Assembly (NCBI RefSeq): GCF_002914525.1
Contig: NZ_LODW01000070.1
Span: 1 to 64,000, forward strand
Source of the DNA: Rhizobium hidalgonense
GTDB lineage: Bacteria; Pseudomonadota; Alphaproteobacteria; Rhizobiales; Rhizobiaceae
Reading direction: 5' to 3'
Length of the DNA stretch: 64,000 nucleotides
A model generated the notes under the pieces. The model saw nothing but the letters and a program-made list of their open reading frames with translations. It had not been told where the DNA came from and ran no database searches. This document shows, piece after piece, positions 52,185 through 60,209 of this stretch; the first letter of the stretch is position 1; the number at the start of each line of letters is the position of its first letter. The translations under genes and the position numbers were made by a program.

Positions 52185-52949
52185 GTGAAGGCCTTACTGC
52201 GTATATTCCGGCCTTCCCGGAAATTGGCAATCATCATCGGTGGAGTCGCTCTTCTAGCGGGCGTTTCCGGCGGTGCGGCCGTCTATGTCGGCAAGGACAG
52301 ACTAATAGGTGCCGCCGGTGGTGGCTCTGGGCTCGAGTGCAGCGACGTCAACCTGGTGACGATCCGGAAGCAGGATCACGTCTGGGTGCGCAAATACATC
52401 AAGACCGAACCGACCGACGGGATGACACGGGTCAAGACTGCGCTTCGTGTCGCCCAGGCCGTTTATGCCGCGCAGAAGCCGGATCTGGTGCAGGTGGTGG
52501 TGCTTGACGAGAACGGCCCGACCCTGCGCTCCGACATTCGCGGCAGGGCGATCGGCGCCGATGTCGTCTATATCCCGCATCCCGACAAGGCTGTTCCCGG
52601 CCTCGACGACAAGCCCTATACGGCGCGCTACTATGACGGCAGGGCCAGCGAAAACGGGCTGTTCTTCGGCGAGCGGATAGAGTTGCCTCTCGATGAAATC
52701 GCCATGATCAGCAGCGCCTTCAAGGATCCTGAGGATTGCGTCGACCCGGTCGCTGTGGGTTCGACGAAGAACGGCGAAAAGGGCAAAGAAACGAAGGCGG
52801 CAGGCGGTGCACATGGCGCAGCGCCGGCGGCCGAAGGCGAAGCCACGCCAGCTCATGAAGCTGCGCCAGCCAAAGAAGGCGTGGGTGCCGATGTGGTGGC
52901 GGAGGCTCCGGCCGAAGAGCCGCCGGCGGAAGCTGCCAAGACCCGCTGA
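52185..52949 (+). CDS. Conserved hypothetical protein with one N-terminal membrane anchor
   Basis: A 254-residue protein of unknown function. A membrane helix (LAIIIGGVALLAGVSGGAAVYV, about 14-35) is followed by a folded periplasmic domain with VVVLDENGPTLRSDIRGRAIGADVVYIPHP, then a low-complexity Ala/Glu/Pro-rich tail from about residue 190. Start set at GTG 52185 with GGAG nine bases upstream; an upstream TTG at 52146 is possible. It converges with lysS across a bidirectional terminator. I do not recognise a named family. Confidence 0.7.
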   Translation: MKALLRIFRPSRKLAIIIGGVALLAGVSGGAAVYVGKDRLIGAAGGGSGLECSDVNLVTIRKQDHVWVRKYIKTEPTDGMTRVKTALRVAQAVYAAQKPDLVQVVVLDENGPTLRSDIRGRAIGADVVYIPHPDKAVPGLDDKPYTARYYDGRASENGLFFGERIELPLDEIAMISSAFKDPEDCVDPVAVGSTKNGEKGKETKAAGGAHGAAPAAEGEATPAHEAAPAKEGVGADVVAEAPAEEPPAEAAKTR

Positions 52950-52961
52950 ATCAACGGCATG

Positions 52962-53000
52962 AAAAAAGCGGAGCACCTGCCGGCGCTCCGCTTCGTTTTT
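52962..53000. terminator. Bidirectional terminator between the hypothetical gene and lysS
   Basis: AAAAAAGCGGAGC and GCTCCGCTT pair over about ten bases, with A-rich sequence on one side and CGTTTTT on the other, so it can end transcripts from both converging genes. Confidence 0.85.
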
Positions 53001-53016
53001 CTCATGTTTCTTCCTG

Positions 53017-54513
53017 TCAGTCGGCCTTGTTGCGGCGGGCCGGGAAGAGAATGACGTCGCGTATCGACGGTGCGTTGGTCAGAAGCATGATCAGGCGATC
53101 GACGCCGATGCCGAGGCCACCTGCCGGCGGCATGCCCTGGTCGATCGCATCGAGGAATTCCTCGTCCAGCTGCTTTTCTTTTTCGCCGCGGGCATGCGCC
53201 TGCTCGAGCTGCTCGACCATGCGGCGGCGCTGCTCTTCGGGATCGTTGAGTTCGGAGAAGGCGTTGCCGAGTTCCCAGGCGTTGCAATAGGTCTCGAAGC
53301 GCTCGACCAGGCGCGGTTCGCCCGGCACTTCCTTGGCGAAGGGTGAGATGTCCTTCGGGAAATGCGTGACATGAGACGGCTGGATCAGCGTCGATTCAAC
53401 CTTTTCCTCGAAGATGAAAGCAAGGCATTCGCCCCAGGTCCAGTCCTTCTCGACCGCGAAGCCGGCGGCCTTGGCAGCGGTCCGGGCTTCCTCGTCGGTC
53501 TTGATCGCGAGGAAGTCGATGCCGGTGGCTTCCTTGACGGCAGCGGGCATCGGCACGCGCTTGAACGGTCCCTTGAAGGACAACCGCTTGTCGCCGAAGT
53601 CGAATTCCGTCGTGCCGTGAATGGAGAGCGCCAGACCCTCGAACAGACGCTCGACGAGGTCCATCATGTCCTCGTAATCGGCATAGGCCCAGTAACATTC
53701 CATCATGGTGAATTCGGGATTGTGCCGGGTGGAGACGCCTTCGTTGCGGAAGTTCCGGTTGATCTCAAAAACCTTGTCGGTGAGGCCCGAGACCAGCGTG
53801 CGCTTCAGGAACAGTTCCGGCGCGATGCGCAGATACATGTCGAGCTTCAGCGTGTTGTGATGCGTCTTGAACGGCTCGGCCGTGGCGCCGCCATAGATCG
53901 ATTGCAGCATCGGCGTCTCGACTTCCATGAAGCCGTCATTTTCCATGAAGCGGCGGATGCCGGAGACGATCTTCGAGCGCTGCTGGAAGCGAAGTTTCGA
54001 ATCCTCGTTGGTCATGATGTCGAGATGGCGCTTGCGATAGCGCAGCTCGATGTCGGACAGGCCGTGCCACTTTTCCGGCATCGGCAGCAGCGACTTGGTC
54101 AGCATCTCGATCTTTTGAGCGTTGATCGTCAGCTCGCCGCGCTTGGTGCGACGGACGATGCCGGTGACGCCGATAATGTCGCCGATGTCGATCATCGGCA
54201 GCAGGGCGCGGACCTCTTCGGGTGTCGTGTCCTTGTGACTGAAGATCTGGATCTTGCCGCCGGCGTCATGGATGTCCATGAACATGCCGGAGTTGCGCGA
54301 GGAATAGACGCGGCCGGCGACAGTGACGACGTCCCGCGTCTCGGTGTTGGGCTCCAGGTTCTCGTAGTTTGCGGCAAGCTCGGCATTGGTCATCGTCCGG
54401 TGGAAATGCGCCGGATAGACGTCGCCGATCTGCTCGCGCAGCAGCTTCAGCTTCTGGGCGCGCACTTCCGTGGCGTCGGAGGACAGGGTGTTTTCGGTCT
54501 TGGTGTCAGCCAT
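53017..54513 (-). CDS. lysS: Lysyl-tRNA synthetase (class II)
   Basis: A 498-residue class II synthetase charging tRNA-Lys. The N-terminal OB-fold anticodon-binding domain (VTVAGRVYSSRNSGMFMDIH, about 60-85) precedes the catalytic core with FMENDGFMEVETPML (motif 1), FRNEGVSTRHNPEFTMME (motif 2) and GLGIGVDRLIMLL (motif 3). The ATG at 54513 has AGAGGAT upstream. It lies 22 bases after gltX on the same strand and is probably cotranscribed with it. Confidence 0.95.
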   Translation of the reverse strand: MADTKTENTLSSDATEVRAQKLKLLREQIGDVYPAHFHRTMTNAELAANYENLEPNTETRDVVTVAGRVYSSRNSGMFMDIHDAGGKIQIFSHKDTTPEEVRALLPMIDIGDIIGVTGIVRRTKRGELTINAQKIEMLTKSLLPMPEKWHGLSDIELRYRKRHLDIMTNEDSKLRFQQRSKIVSGIRRFMENDGFMEVETPMLQSIYGGATAEPFKTHHNTLKLDMYLRIAPELFLKRTLVSGLTDKVFEINRNFRNEGVSTRHNPEFTMMECYWAYADYEDMMDLVERLFEGLALSIHGTTEFDFGDKRLSFKGPFKRVPMPAAVKEATGIDFLAIKTDEEARTAAKAAGFAVEKDWTWGECLAFIFEEKVESTLIQPSHVTHFPKDISPFAKEVPGEPRLVERFETYCNAWELGNAFSELNDPEEQRRRMVEQLEQAHARGEKEKQLDEEFLDAIDQGMPPAGGLGIGVDRLIMLLTNAPSIRDVILFPARRNKAD

Positions 54514-54535
54514 TGTTGAAATCCTCTGACTGTTC

Positions 54536-55990
54536 TTACTTCGCGCCGACGAGGGCGGCGACCGCCTGTGCGGCAAGCTTCAGGCGCTGGCGCACGACGG
54601 AGCGGCCGAGGATCGCCATGGAATCGAAGAGCGGCAGGGAGCGCGACGAGCCTGAGACGGCGACGAAGAGCGGCGAGACCACCACCTTCAGCTTCTTGCC
54701 CATGCGGTCGGAGATCGCGCGCAGTTCCGCCTCGATGGTCTCGGCATTCCATTCGAGGATTTTTTCGAGATCCGGCTGAACGGTGTTGAGGATCTCCAGG
54801 ATCTCTTCCGGCGGCGACTTGATCTTGGCGAAATCGGAAGGCTGCAGGCCGAGGTCGGATTTCAGCAGGAAGCCGGCGAGATCTGGCAGCTCGCCGAGCT
54901 TGGAAATGCGCGTCTGCGACAGGCGCAGGCCGGCCATTAAGCGGTCGTTTTCCATCGCCCAGCTCAGCACGCGGTCGCGGAATTCCTCTTCCGACAGCTT
55001 CTCGCGGATCCAGCGGCCGTTCAGCCAGTCGAGCTTCTGGATATCGAAGATCGCGCCGGCCTTCGAAAGGTTCTCCGGGTCGAACTTCTCGGAGAGTTCG
55101 TCCATCGTCAACAGCTCTTCGCCTTCGGCGATCTGCATGAAGAACAGGCCGAGGAAGTTCATCAGCGCTTCCGGGATATAACCGAGCGCGGAATAATAGG
55201 AGATCGATGTCGGGTTCTTGCGCTTCGACAGCTTCGACTTGTCGGCATTGCGCATCAGCGACAGATGCATGAAGACCGGCTGGTCCCAGCCGAAATAACG
55301 ATAGAGCAGGATGTGCTTCGGTACCGAAGCCAGCCATTCTTCGCCGCGCGCCACATGGGTGATCTTCATCAGATGGTCGTCGATGACGTTGGCCATGTGA
55401 TAGGTCGGCATGCCGTCGGCCTTGATCAGCACCTGCATGTCGACGGAATCCCAGGGAATGGAGACGTCGCCGTAGACGCCGTCGGTGAAGTCGCAGGAGC
55501 CTTCGGCCGGGATCTTCATGCGGATGACGGTCGTCTCGCCGGCTGCCATGCGCGAGGTCACTTCCTCTGCCGTCAGGCTGAGGCAGAGACCGTCATATTT
55601 TGGCGGCTTGCCGGCAGCGCGCTGCGCCTCGCGCATCTGTTCGAGGCGCGCGGGCGTGCAGAAACAGCGGAAGGCATGGCCCTTGTCCAGCAACTCCTCA
55701 GCATAAGGCTGGTACATCGGCTTGCGGTCGGACTGGCGATAGGGGCCGTAGGGACCGCCGATATCGGGGCCTTCCTTCCATTCCAGCCCGCACCATTTCA
55801 GGGCGTCCAATACCTTGGTCTCGAATTCCGGTGTCGAGCGCGCCGCATCGGTATCCTCGATGCGCAGGATGAACTCGCCGCCGTGCTTCTTGGCATAGAG
55901 GTAGTTGAAGAGAGCGATATAAGCGGTGCCGACATGCGGCTCGCCGGTCGGCGAGGGAGCGATGCGGACGCGGACGCCGGAAGTTGTCAT
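54536..55990 (-). CDS. gltX: Glutamyl-tRNA synthetase
   Basis: A 484-residue class I synthetase. The HIGH-type motif is PSPTGEPHVGTAY near residue 11 and the KMSKS-type motif is SKLSKRKNP near 244. The length fits bacterial GltX; rhizobia commonly have two gltX genes, and this one could be either the discriminating form or the one that also charges tRNA-Gln for the amidotransferase route. lysS follows it on the same strand. Confidence 0.94.
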   Translation of the reverse strand: MTTSGVRVRIAPSPTGEPHVGTAYIALFNYLYAKKHGGEFILRIEDTDAARSTPEFETKVLDALKWCGLEWKEGPDIGGPYGPYRQSDRKPMYQPYAEELLDKGHAFRCFCTPARLEQMREAQRAAGKPPKYDGLCLSLTAEEVTSRMAAGETTVIRMKIPAEGSCDFTDGVYGDVSIPWDSVDMQVLIKADGMPTYHMANVIDDHLMKITHVARGEEWLASVPKHILLYRYFGWDQPVFMHLSLMRNADKSKLSKRKNPTSISYYSALGYIPEALMNFLGLFFMQIAEGEELLTMDELSEKFDPENLSKAGAIFDIQKLDWLNGRWIREKLSEEEFRDRVLSWAMENDRLMAGLRLSQTRISKLGELPDLAGFLLKSDLGLQPSDFAKIKSPPEEILEILNTVQPDLEKILEWNAETIEAELRAISDRMGKKLKVVVSPLFVAVSGSSRSLPLFDSMAILGRSVVRQRLKLAAQAVAALVGAK

Positions 55991-56191
55991 TGGTATGGCC
56001 CGTCAATGAACGCCGGACGGCTTTCCAGGGAAAGCGACGTTCGGCCGAAGGATGCAGATATCTTCATCGGCAAACCGGCCGAAAAAGGGCATGCGCCCGC
56101 ACTATCCGCCGATCGTCCGTTCGGCTGGCCTTAGGCCATATTCAACCGGGCGCGTCAAGAAAAACCACGTCCGCAACGGCCTGCTGACGCT

Positions 56192-56220
56192 GAGGGCGCG
56201 CGCCAGTGCAGCGCGCCCTC
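56192..56220. repeat. Hairpin downstream of the TerC gene
   Basis: GAGGGCGCGC and GCGCGCCCTC form a perfect 10-pair stem with a nine-base loop, 12 bases after the TerC stop on the minus strand. There is no T-run, but it may end or protect that transcript. The remaining 200 bases to gltX hold nothing recognisable. Confidence 0.55.
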
Positions 56221-56231
56221 CCGTATCAGCC

Positions 56232-56981
56232 TCATTGCGCGCCGTCGCGTTTCCGCTTGCGAGCATTGCGGGCGATCATGTTCAGCACCTCGACCAGAGC
56301 CGAGAAGGCCATGGCGGCGTAGACGTAGCCCTTCGGCACATGGAAGCCCATGCCTTCGGCGATCAGTGTCGTGCCGATCATCAGCAGGAAAGCGAGCGCC
56401 AGCATGACGATCGTCGGGTTTCTCTCGATGAAATTGGCAAGCGGGTTGGCGGCAACCAGCATGACCGTGACGGCGGCGATGACGGCGATGACCATGATCG
56501 GCAGATGCGGCGTCATGCCGACAGCGGTGATGATGCTGTCGACCGAAAAGACCAGGTCGAGCAGCAGGATCTGGCCGATCGCCGATGCAAAGCCTGTCGT
56601 GACGGATTTCGCGATGAAATCCTCCTGATGGTCGATGGGATCGACGGTGTGGTGGATTTCCTTGGTGGCTTTCCAGACGAGAAACAGGCCGCCGGCAATC
56701 AGGATCAGATCCTTCCAGGAGAAGCCGTGGCCGAAAGCCGTAAACAGGGGTTCGGTCAGCTGCACGATCCAGGCGACGGTGCCGAGAAGAGCCAGACGCA
56801 TGACAAGGGCGAGACCGATGCCGATCTTGCGGGCCTTCTCCCGGTGTTCGGGGGGCAGTTTGTTGGTGAGAATGGAAATGAAGATCAGGTTGTCGATCCC
56901 GAGAACGACTTCCATCACCACCAGCGTGATGAGCGCCACCCAGGCGGCCGGATCCTGAATGAGCGTCATAATTTCCTGCAT
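56232..56981 (-). CDS. TerC family integral membrane protein
   Basis: A 249-residue inner-membrane protein of the TerC/YoaE family, with about seven helices and the metal-type motifs VVLGIDNLIFI and LVFSVDSIITAVG (both with conserved Asp). Recent work links TerC proteins to manganese export; older naming links them to tellurite resistance, for which no ter genes are seen here. The tail is basic (ARKRKRDGAQ). It is probably a single-gene transcript. Confidence 0.88.
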   Translation of the reverse strand: MQEIMTLIQDPAAWVALITLVVMEVVLGIDNLIFISILTNKLPPEHREKARKIGIGLALVMRLALLGTVAWIVQLTEPLFTAFGHGFSWKDLILIAGGLFLVWKATKEIHHTVDPIDHQEDFIAKSVTTGFASAIGQILLLDLVFSVDSIITAVGMTPHLPIMVIAVIAAVTVMLVAANPLANFIERNPTIVMLALAFLLMIGTTLIAEGMGFHVPKGYVYAAMAFSALVEVLNMIARNARKRKRDGAQ

Positions 56982-57088
56982 TAGCTTATATCCCCTTGCG
57001 TCACCGATGACGCCCGCAATGTAGTGTCGGCGGTCTGCTGCACAAGCGCCGCAAGGGGGTATACGAAATCGATGTGACTTTTATTCCC

Positions 57089-57203
57089 TAGAACAGGATG
57101 ATTTAAGACCGGGTCGGTCTTAAATTTGAATCCTGTTCTAAATTACAGAGTTAGAGCATGATGATCGTCCGAAAACCGCTCACACTTTTCGGCATCATGC
57201 TCT
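57089..57203. repeat. RIME1-type Rhizobium palindromic element, complete
   Basis: Two adjacent large palindromes. The first has outer arms TAGAACAGGAT / ATCCTGTTCTA (57089-57099 and 57130-57140) and inner arms ATTTAAGACC / GGTCTTAAAT. The second has AGAGCATGATG / CATCATGCTCT (57153-57163 and 57193-57203) with inner CCGAAAA / TTTTCGG. Length and two-palindrome form fit the rhizobial RIME1 element. It overlaps the last codons and stop of the AraC gene. Confidence 0.85.
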
Positions 57204-58034
57204 GATAGGTAGCCAGATTTCAGTGACGCCCATGCCGGTATGAGGATCGAAGCGCTCGTCGTAGCGTTCGAACATGTCAGGTGTTTCGCCGTGTTCCAAT
57301 CCCGAGGTCGGCCACCACGTGCCGAAGATTCGGTTCATGGTCACGGAAATGCCGGAGACATGCCCGCGATGGTTAAAGACGACGTAGCGCTGTCCCGGAA
57401 GCTTTAGCGTTGCAAAATCAGCCGGCAGATCGCCGGCATCGGAGATTTCGACCGCGGCCATATAGCGGAATTTCTCCGCTTCGCCGTCGATATGTGTGCA
57501 GATGCCGTAGGCAATGTTGCCTTTCTGGCCGGAGATCTGGCCGAAATGGGTATTGAACTCCTGCCAGAGAGAGGGAATGGCGGCATTGCCGCCATAGGGG
57601 TAGATCTCCGCCAAGCCGGCAAAGAGCATCGGCTGAAGGGTTTCGAAGCGGGGCGGTTCGAGGTCGTTGAGGTGGGCGGGTTCCATTCTGATCGGCTCCA
57701 ACAAGACAAGGTTACGGGCGTGCCCCTGCCGGCGCACCGCATCCGGCGTCATGCCGAACTGGTCGCGGAAGGCACGGGTGAAAGCCTCGTGCGAGCCGTA
57801 GCCCGCGCAAAGCGCAACCTCGAGAATGGTGGATGAGCCGCCGACCAGCGCGGGCAAGGCGCGGCTGAGGCGCCGCCCCCTGATATAGCCGCTGATCGAG
57901 TGGCCGGTGACGAGCCCGAAGACGCGTGACAGGTGGTAACGCGACAATCCGGCTGCTTCCGATATCTCTTCCAGCGATAGATCGCTTTCGAAATGGCTCT
58001 CTATGAACCATATCGCCCGTGCGATGGCGCTCAT
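57195..58034 (-). CDS. AraC family regulator with GyrI-like effector domain
   Basis: A 279-residue regulator: two helix-turn-helix motifs of the AraC type (about 5-100, LEEISEAAGLSRYHLSRVF and LEVALCAGYGSHEAFTRAFR), then a GyrI-like small-molecule-binding domain (about 120-279), the layout of Rob/SoxS-linked drug sensors. AAGGGAG precedes the ATG at 58034. The stop codon and final Arg-Ala lie within the RIME1 element. Target unknown; the pump genes on the right have their own TetR regulator. Confidence 0.86.
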   Translation of the reverse strand: MSAIARAIWFIESHFESDLSLEEISEAAGLSRYHLSRVFGLVTGHSISGYIRGRRLSRALPALVGGSSTILEVALCAGYGSHEAFTRAFRDQFGMTPDAVRRQGHARNLVLLEPIRMEPAHLNDLEPPRFETLQPMLFAGLAEIYPYGGNAAIPSLWQEFNTHFGQISGQKGNIAYGICTHIDGEAEKFRYMAAVEISDAGDLPADFATLKLPGQRYVVFNHRGHVSGISVTMNRIFGTWWPTSGLEHGETPDMFERYDERFDPHTGMGVTEIWLPIRA

Positions 58035-58139
58035 CTCTACTCCCTTGGTTGCGGCTTCTTCCATAGAGGAAAGCCGGCAGCCGGGTTTGATCGTGCTTGC
58101 GGAGTTTTGGCCGATCGAGGGTGGCAGTCAAGGATGCGG

Positions 58140-58820
58140 TCAGGCGGTCTCGTGCCGGCGCGCACCGTAGGCGGCCATGAAAACCCGGATCGCGCCGCGG
58201 ATGACGCGGTCGATTTCATCGCGGGAAGGCGGTTCTTCCATGCTTCCGAACAGCCGGAGCTTGAAGAAACTGCCGCTGGCGAGATCGAGGAACTGGCCGG
58301 CGGCCAGATCGATGTCGTCGATCTTGAGTGTGCCTTCGGCGACGTGCCGTTCGAGGAAGTCGCACATGATGGTGCGCAGGTTTACCGGACCCTTGAAGAA
58401 GCGTTGACAGAGCGCCGGCATGCGGTCGCGAACGCCGAGAACGGTGCGCATGGCGTTGATGACCTTTTCATCGGTCATGTGGGTGACGAAGCTTATCCCG
58501 AATTCGTACAGACCGGCTTCGGGTTCGTCATGTTCGGCAAGTGCGGTGCGGACTGCCGCCACGAAGGCGGCGCGCTCTGCCTCGATCATCGCCGAAAACA
58601 ACTCTTCCTTGTTGGTGAAATAGACGTAGAGCGTTCCCTTGGAGACGCCGGCCTCGCGAGTCACGTCGTTCATGCTGGCGGCATCGAAGCCCATTTTCAT
58701 GAAGACACGCTTGGCGCCGGCGAGAATCTGCTGGCGCTTGGCCGGATCTTCGCCCGCGGCAAACCGGCCCCCGCCAACGGGAGGACTGAAGACGGCAGCA
58801 TGGTCGGGTTTCAGCGTCAT
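58140..58820 (-). CDS. TetR family regulator of the EmrAB-like pump
   Basis: A 226-residue repressor with the TetR DNA-binding domain (ASMNDVTREAGVSKGTLYVYF, about residues 47-67) and a C-terminal domain of the TetR_C group. It is divergent from the HlyD-like gene, with 144 bases between; GAACCG-based palindromes lie in that gap. It should repress both directions until an efflux substrate binds. Confidence 0.87.
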   Translation of the reverse strand: MTLKPDHAAVFSPPVGGGRFAAGEDPAKRQQILAGAKRVFMKMGFDAASMNDVTREAGVSKGTLYVYFTNKEELFSAMIEAERAAFVAAVRTALAEHDEPEAGLYEFGISFVTHMTDEKVINAMRTVLGVRDRMPALCQRFFKGPVNLRTIMCDFLERHVAEGTLKIDDIDLAAGQFLDLASGSFFKLRLFGSMEEPPSRDEIDRVIRGAIRVFMAAYGARRHETA

Positions 58821-58866
58821 GTCTCCTTAACCGTGTTCACGGTTTCGTCTTTTCCTTAAAGAAATC

Positions 58867-58939
58867 GAACCGATTGGTTCTATACATCTTGATATGACGG
58901 TTAAACAGGTTTAAGTCAACTGAACCGAACCGTTCAGTT
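58867..58939. promoter_or_regulatory. Two TetR operator candidates before the EmrAB-like operon
   Basis: GAACCGATTGGTTC (58867-58880, one mismatch) and AACTGAAC/GTTCAGTT (58918-58925 and 58932-58939) with GAACC between the arms. Both share the GAACCG/CGGTTC unit and lie between the divergent TetR and pump genes. Confidence 0.65.
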
Positions 58940-58970
58940 CGATTATTTACTCAAGATCGGTAAAGTGGCC

Positions 58971-60185
58971 ATGTCGAGCAATCAGAAGAGCAACGTCGCG
59001 CGGATCGTTAGCGAAAACGCCGAGGCCGAAGAGGTAAGGGCCGAAGTCGCGGCTGTTGCAGAAGCTCCGACAGCGGAAGCACTTGAAAAACCGTCTGCCC
59101 CGGCGCAGTCGGCCCCGGCTTCGGTTGCCGCGCCCGCGGCGGCGAAGAAGCGCCGCAGCCCGGTGCTACCGATCGTCGTGCTTGCTCTTCTCGCCGGCGG
59201 CGGCTGGTATGGGTACGAATGGTGGACGAACGGCCGCTTCATGGTGTCGACCGACGACGCCTATATCGAGGGCGATATCGCAACGATTTCGCCGAAGGTC
59301 ACGGGCTACGTCGCGAAGGTGAATGTGGTCGCCAACCAGGAAGTCAAAGCGGGCGACGTGCTTGCCACGCTTGATAACGGCGACTATCAGAACGCTCTCG
59401 ATCAGGCGCAGGCCCAGATCGCCACCGAACAGCTTTCGCTGCAGCGCATCGATGCGCAGATCGAAGGCGCCAATGCGAGCCTCCTGCAGGCTCAGGCGCA
59501 GAAGGTGGCACTCGAAGCGGCCGTTCGCGGTGCCGAGATTACCCAGAAGCGTCAGAGCGAGCTTCAGGCAAAGTCGGTCGGCACCGCCGCCGATCTCGAC
59601 AACGCCAATATCGCCCTTGATCAGGCCAAAGCCAATCTTGTCGGCGGCGACGCCAACATCACGGTGGCGCAAGCCAACGTCACCATTCTCCAGGCGCAAC
59701 GCAAGGAGGCTGAAGGCTCGGTACGTTCGCTGGAGATCTCGCGCGACAAAGCCGCCCGCGACCTCTCCTTCACCGTGCTCAAGGCGCCCTATGACGGCAT
59801 TATCGGCAACCGCTCGGTCCAGGAAGGCGACCTCGTTTCGCCCGGCCAGCGGCTGATGGCGCTGGTTCCTGTGCGCCAGCTCTATATCGACGCCAACTTC
59901 AAGGAAACGCAGATCCAACATCTGGTGCCGGGCTCGAAGGTCAACGTCCATGTCGACGCTTATAGCGACCATCCTATTGTCGCCACCGTCGAATCGATTT
60001 CGCCCGCTTCCGGCTCGGTCTTCTCGCTGCTGCCGCCGGAAAATGCCACGGGCAATTTCACCAAGGTGATCCAGCGCGTGCCGGTGCGCATCGCGCTGCC
60101 GCAGGATGCGCTCGACAGCGGGCGTCTACGCGCGGGTCTCAGCGTCGTCGTCGACGTCGACACCCGTACGGCGCCGAGCAAGTAG
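58971..60185 (+). CDS. HlyD/EmrA family efflux adaptor
   Basis: A 404-residue membrane-fusion protein. A cytoplasmic Ala/Glu/Pro-rich N-terminus (about 1-60) precedes one membrane helix (VLPIVVLALLAGGGWYGYEWW), then lipoyl halves (DDAYIEGDIATISPKVTGYV and KAPYDGIIGNRSVQEGDLV) around a long coiled coil rich in Ala and Gln (about 140-270). This is the EmrA layout. Start at ATG 58971; an in-frame GTG six bases earlier is possible. It pairs with the MFS transporter 24 bases downstream. Confidence 0.88.
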   Translation: MSSNQKSNVARIVSENAEAEEVRAEVAAVAEAPTAEALEKPSAPAQSAPASVAAPAAAKKRRSPVLPIVVLALLAGGGWYGYEWWTNGRFMVSTDDAYIEGDIATISPKVTGYVAKVNVVANQEVKAGDVLATLDNGDYQNALDQAQAQIATEQLSLQRIDAQIEGANASLLQAQAQKVALEAAVRGAEITQKRQSELQAKSVGTAADLDNANIALDQAKANLVGGDANITVAQANVTILQAQRKEAEGSVRSLEISRDKAARDLSFTVLKAPYDGIIGNRSVQEGDLVSPGQRLMALVPVRQLYIDANFKETQIQHLVPGSKVNVHVDAYSDHPIVATVESISPASGSVFSLLPPENATGNFTKVIQRVPVRIALPQDALDSGRLRAGLSVVVDVDTRTAPSK

Positions 60186-60209
60186 CCCTTAGAATAGGCG
60201 GAGTGTCCG

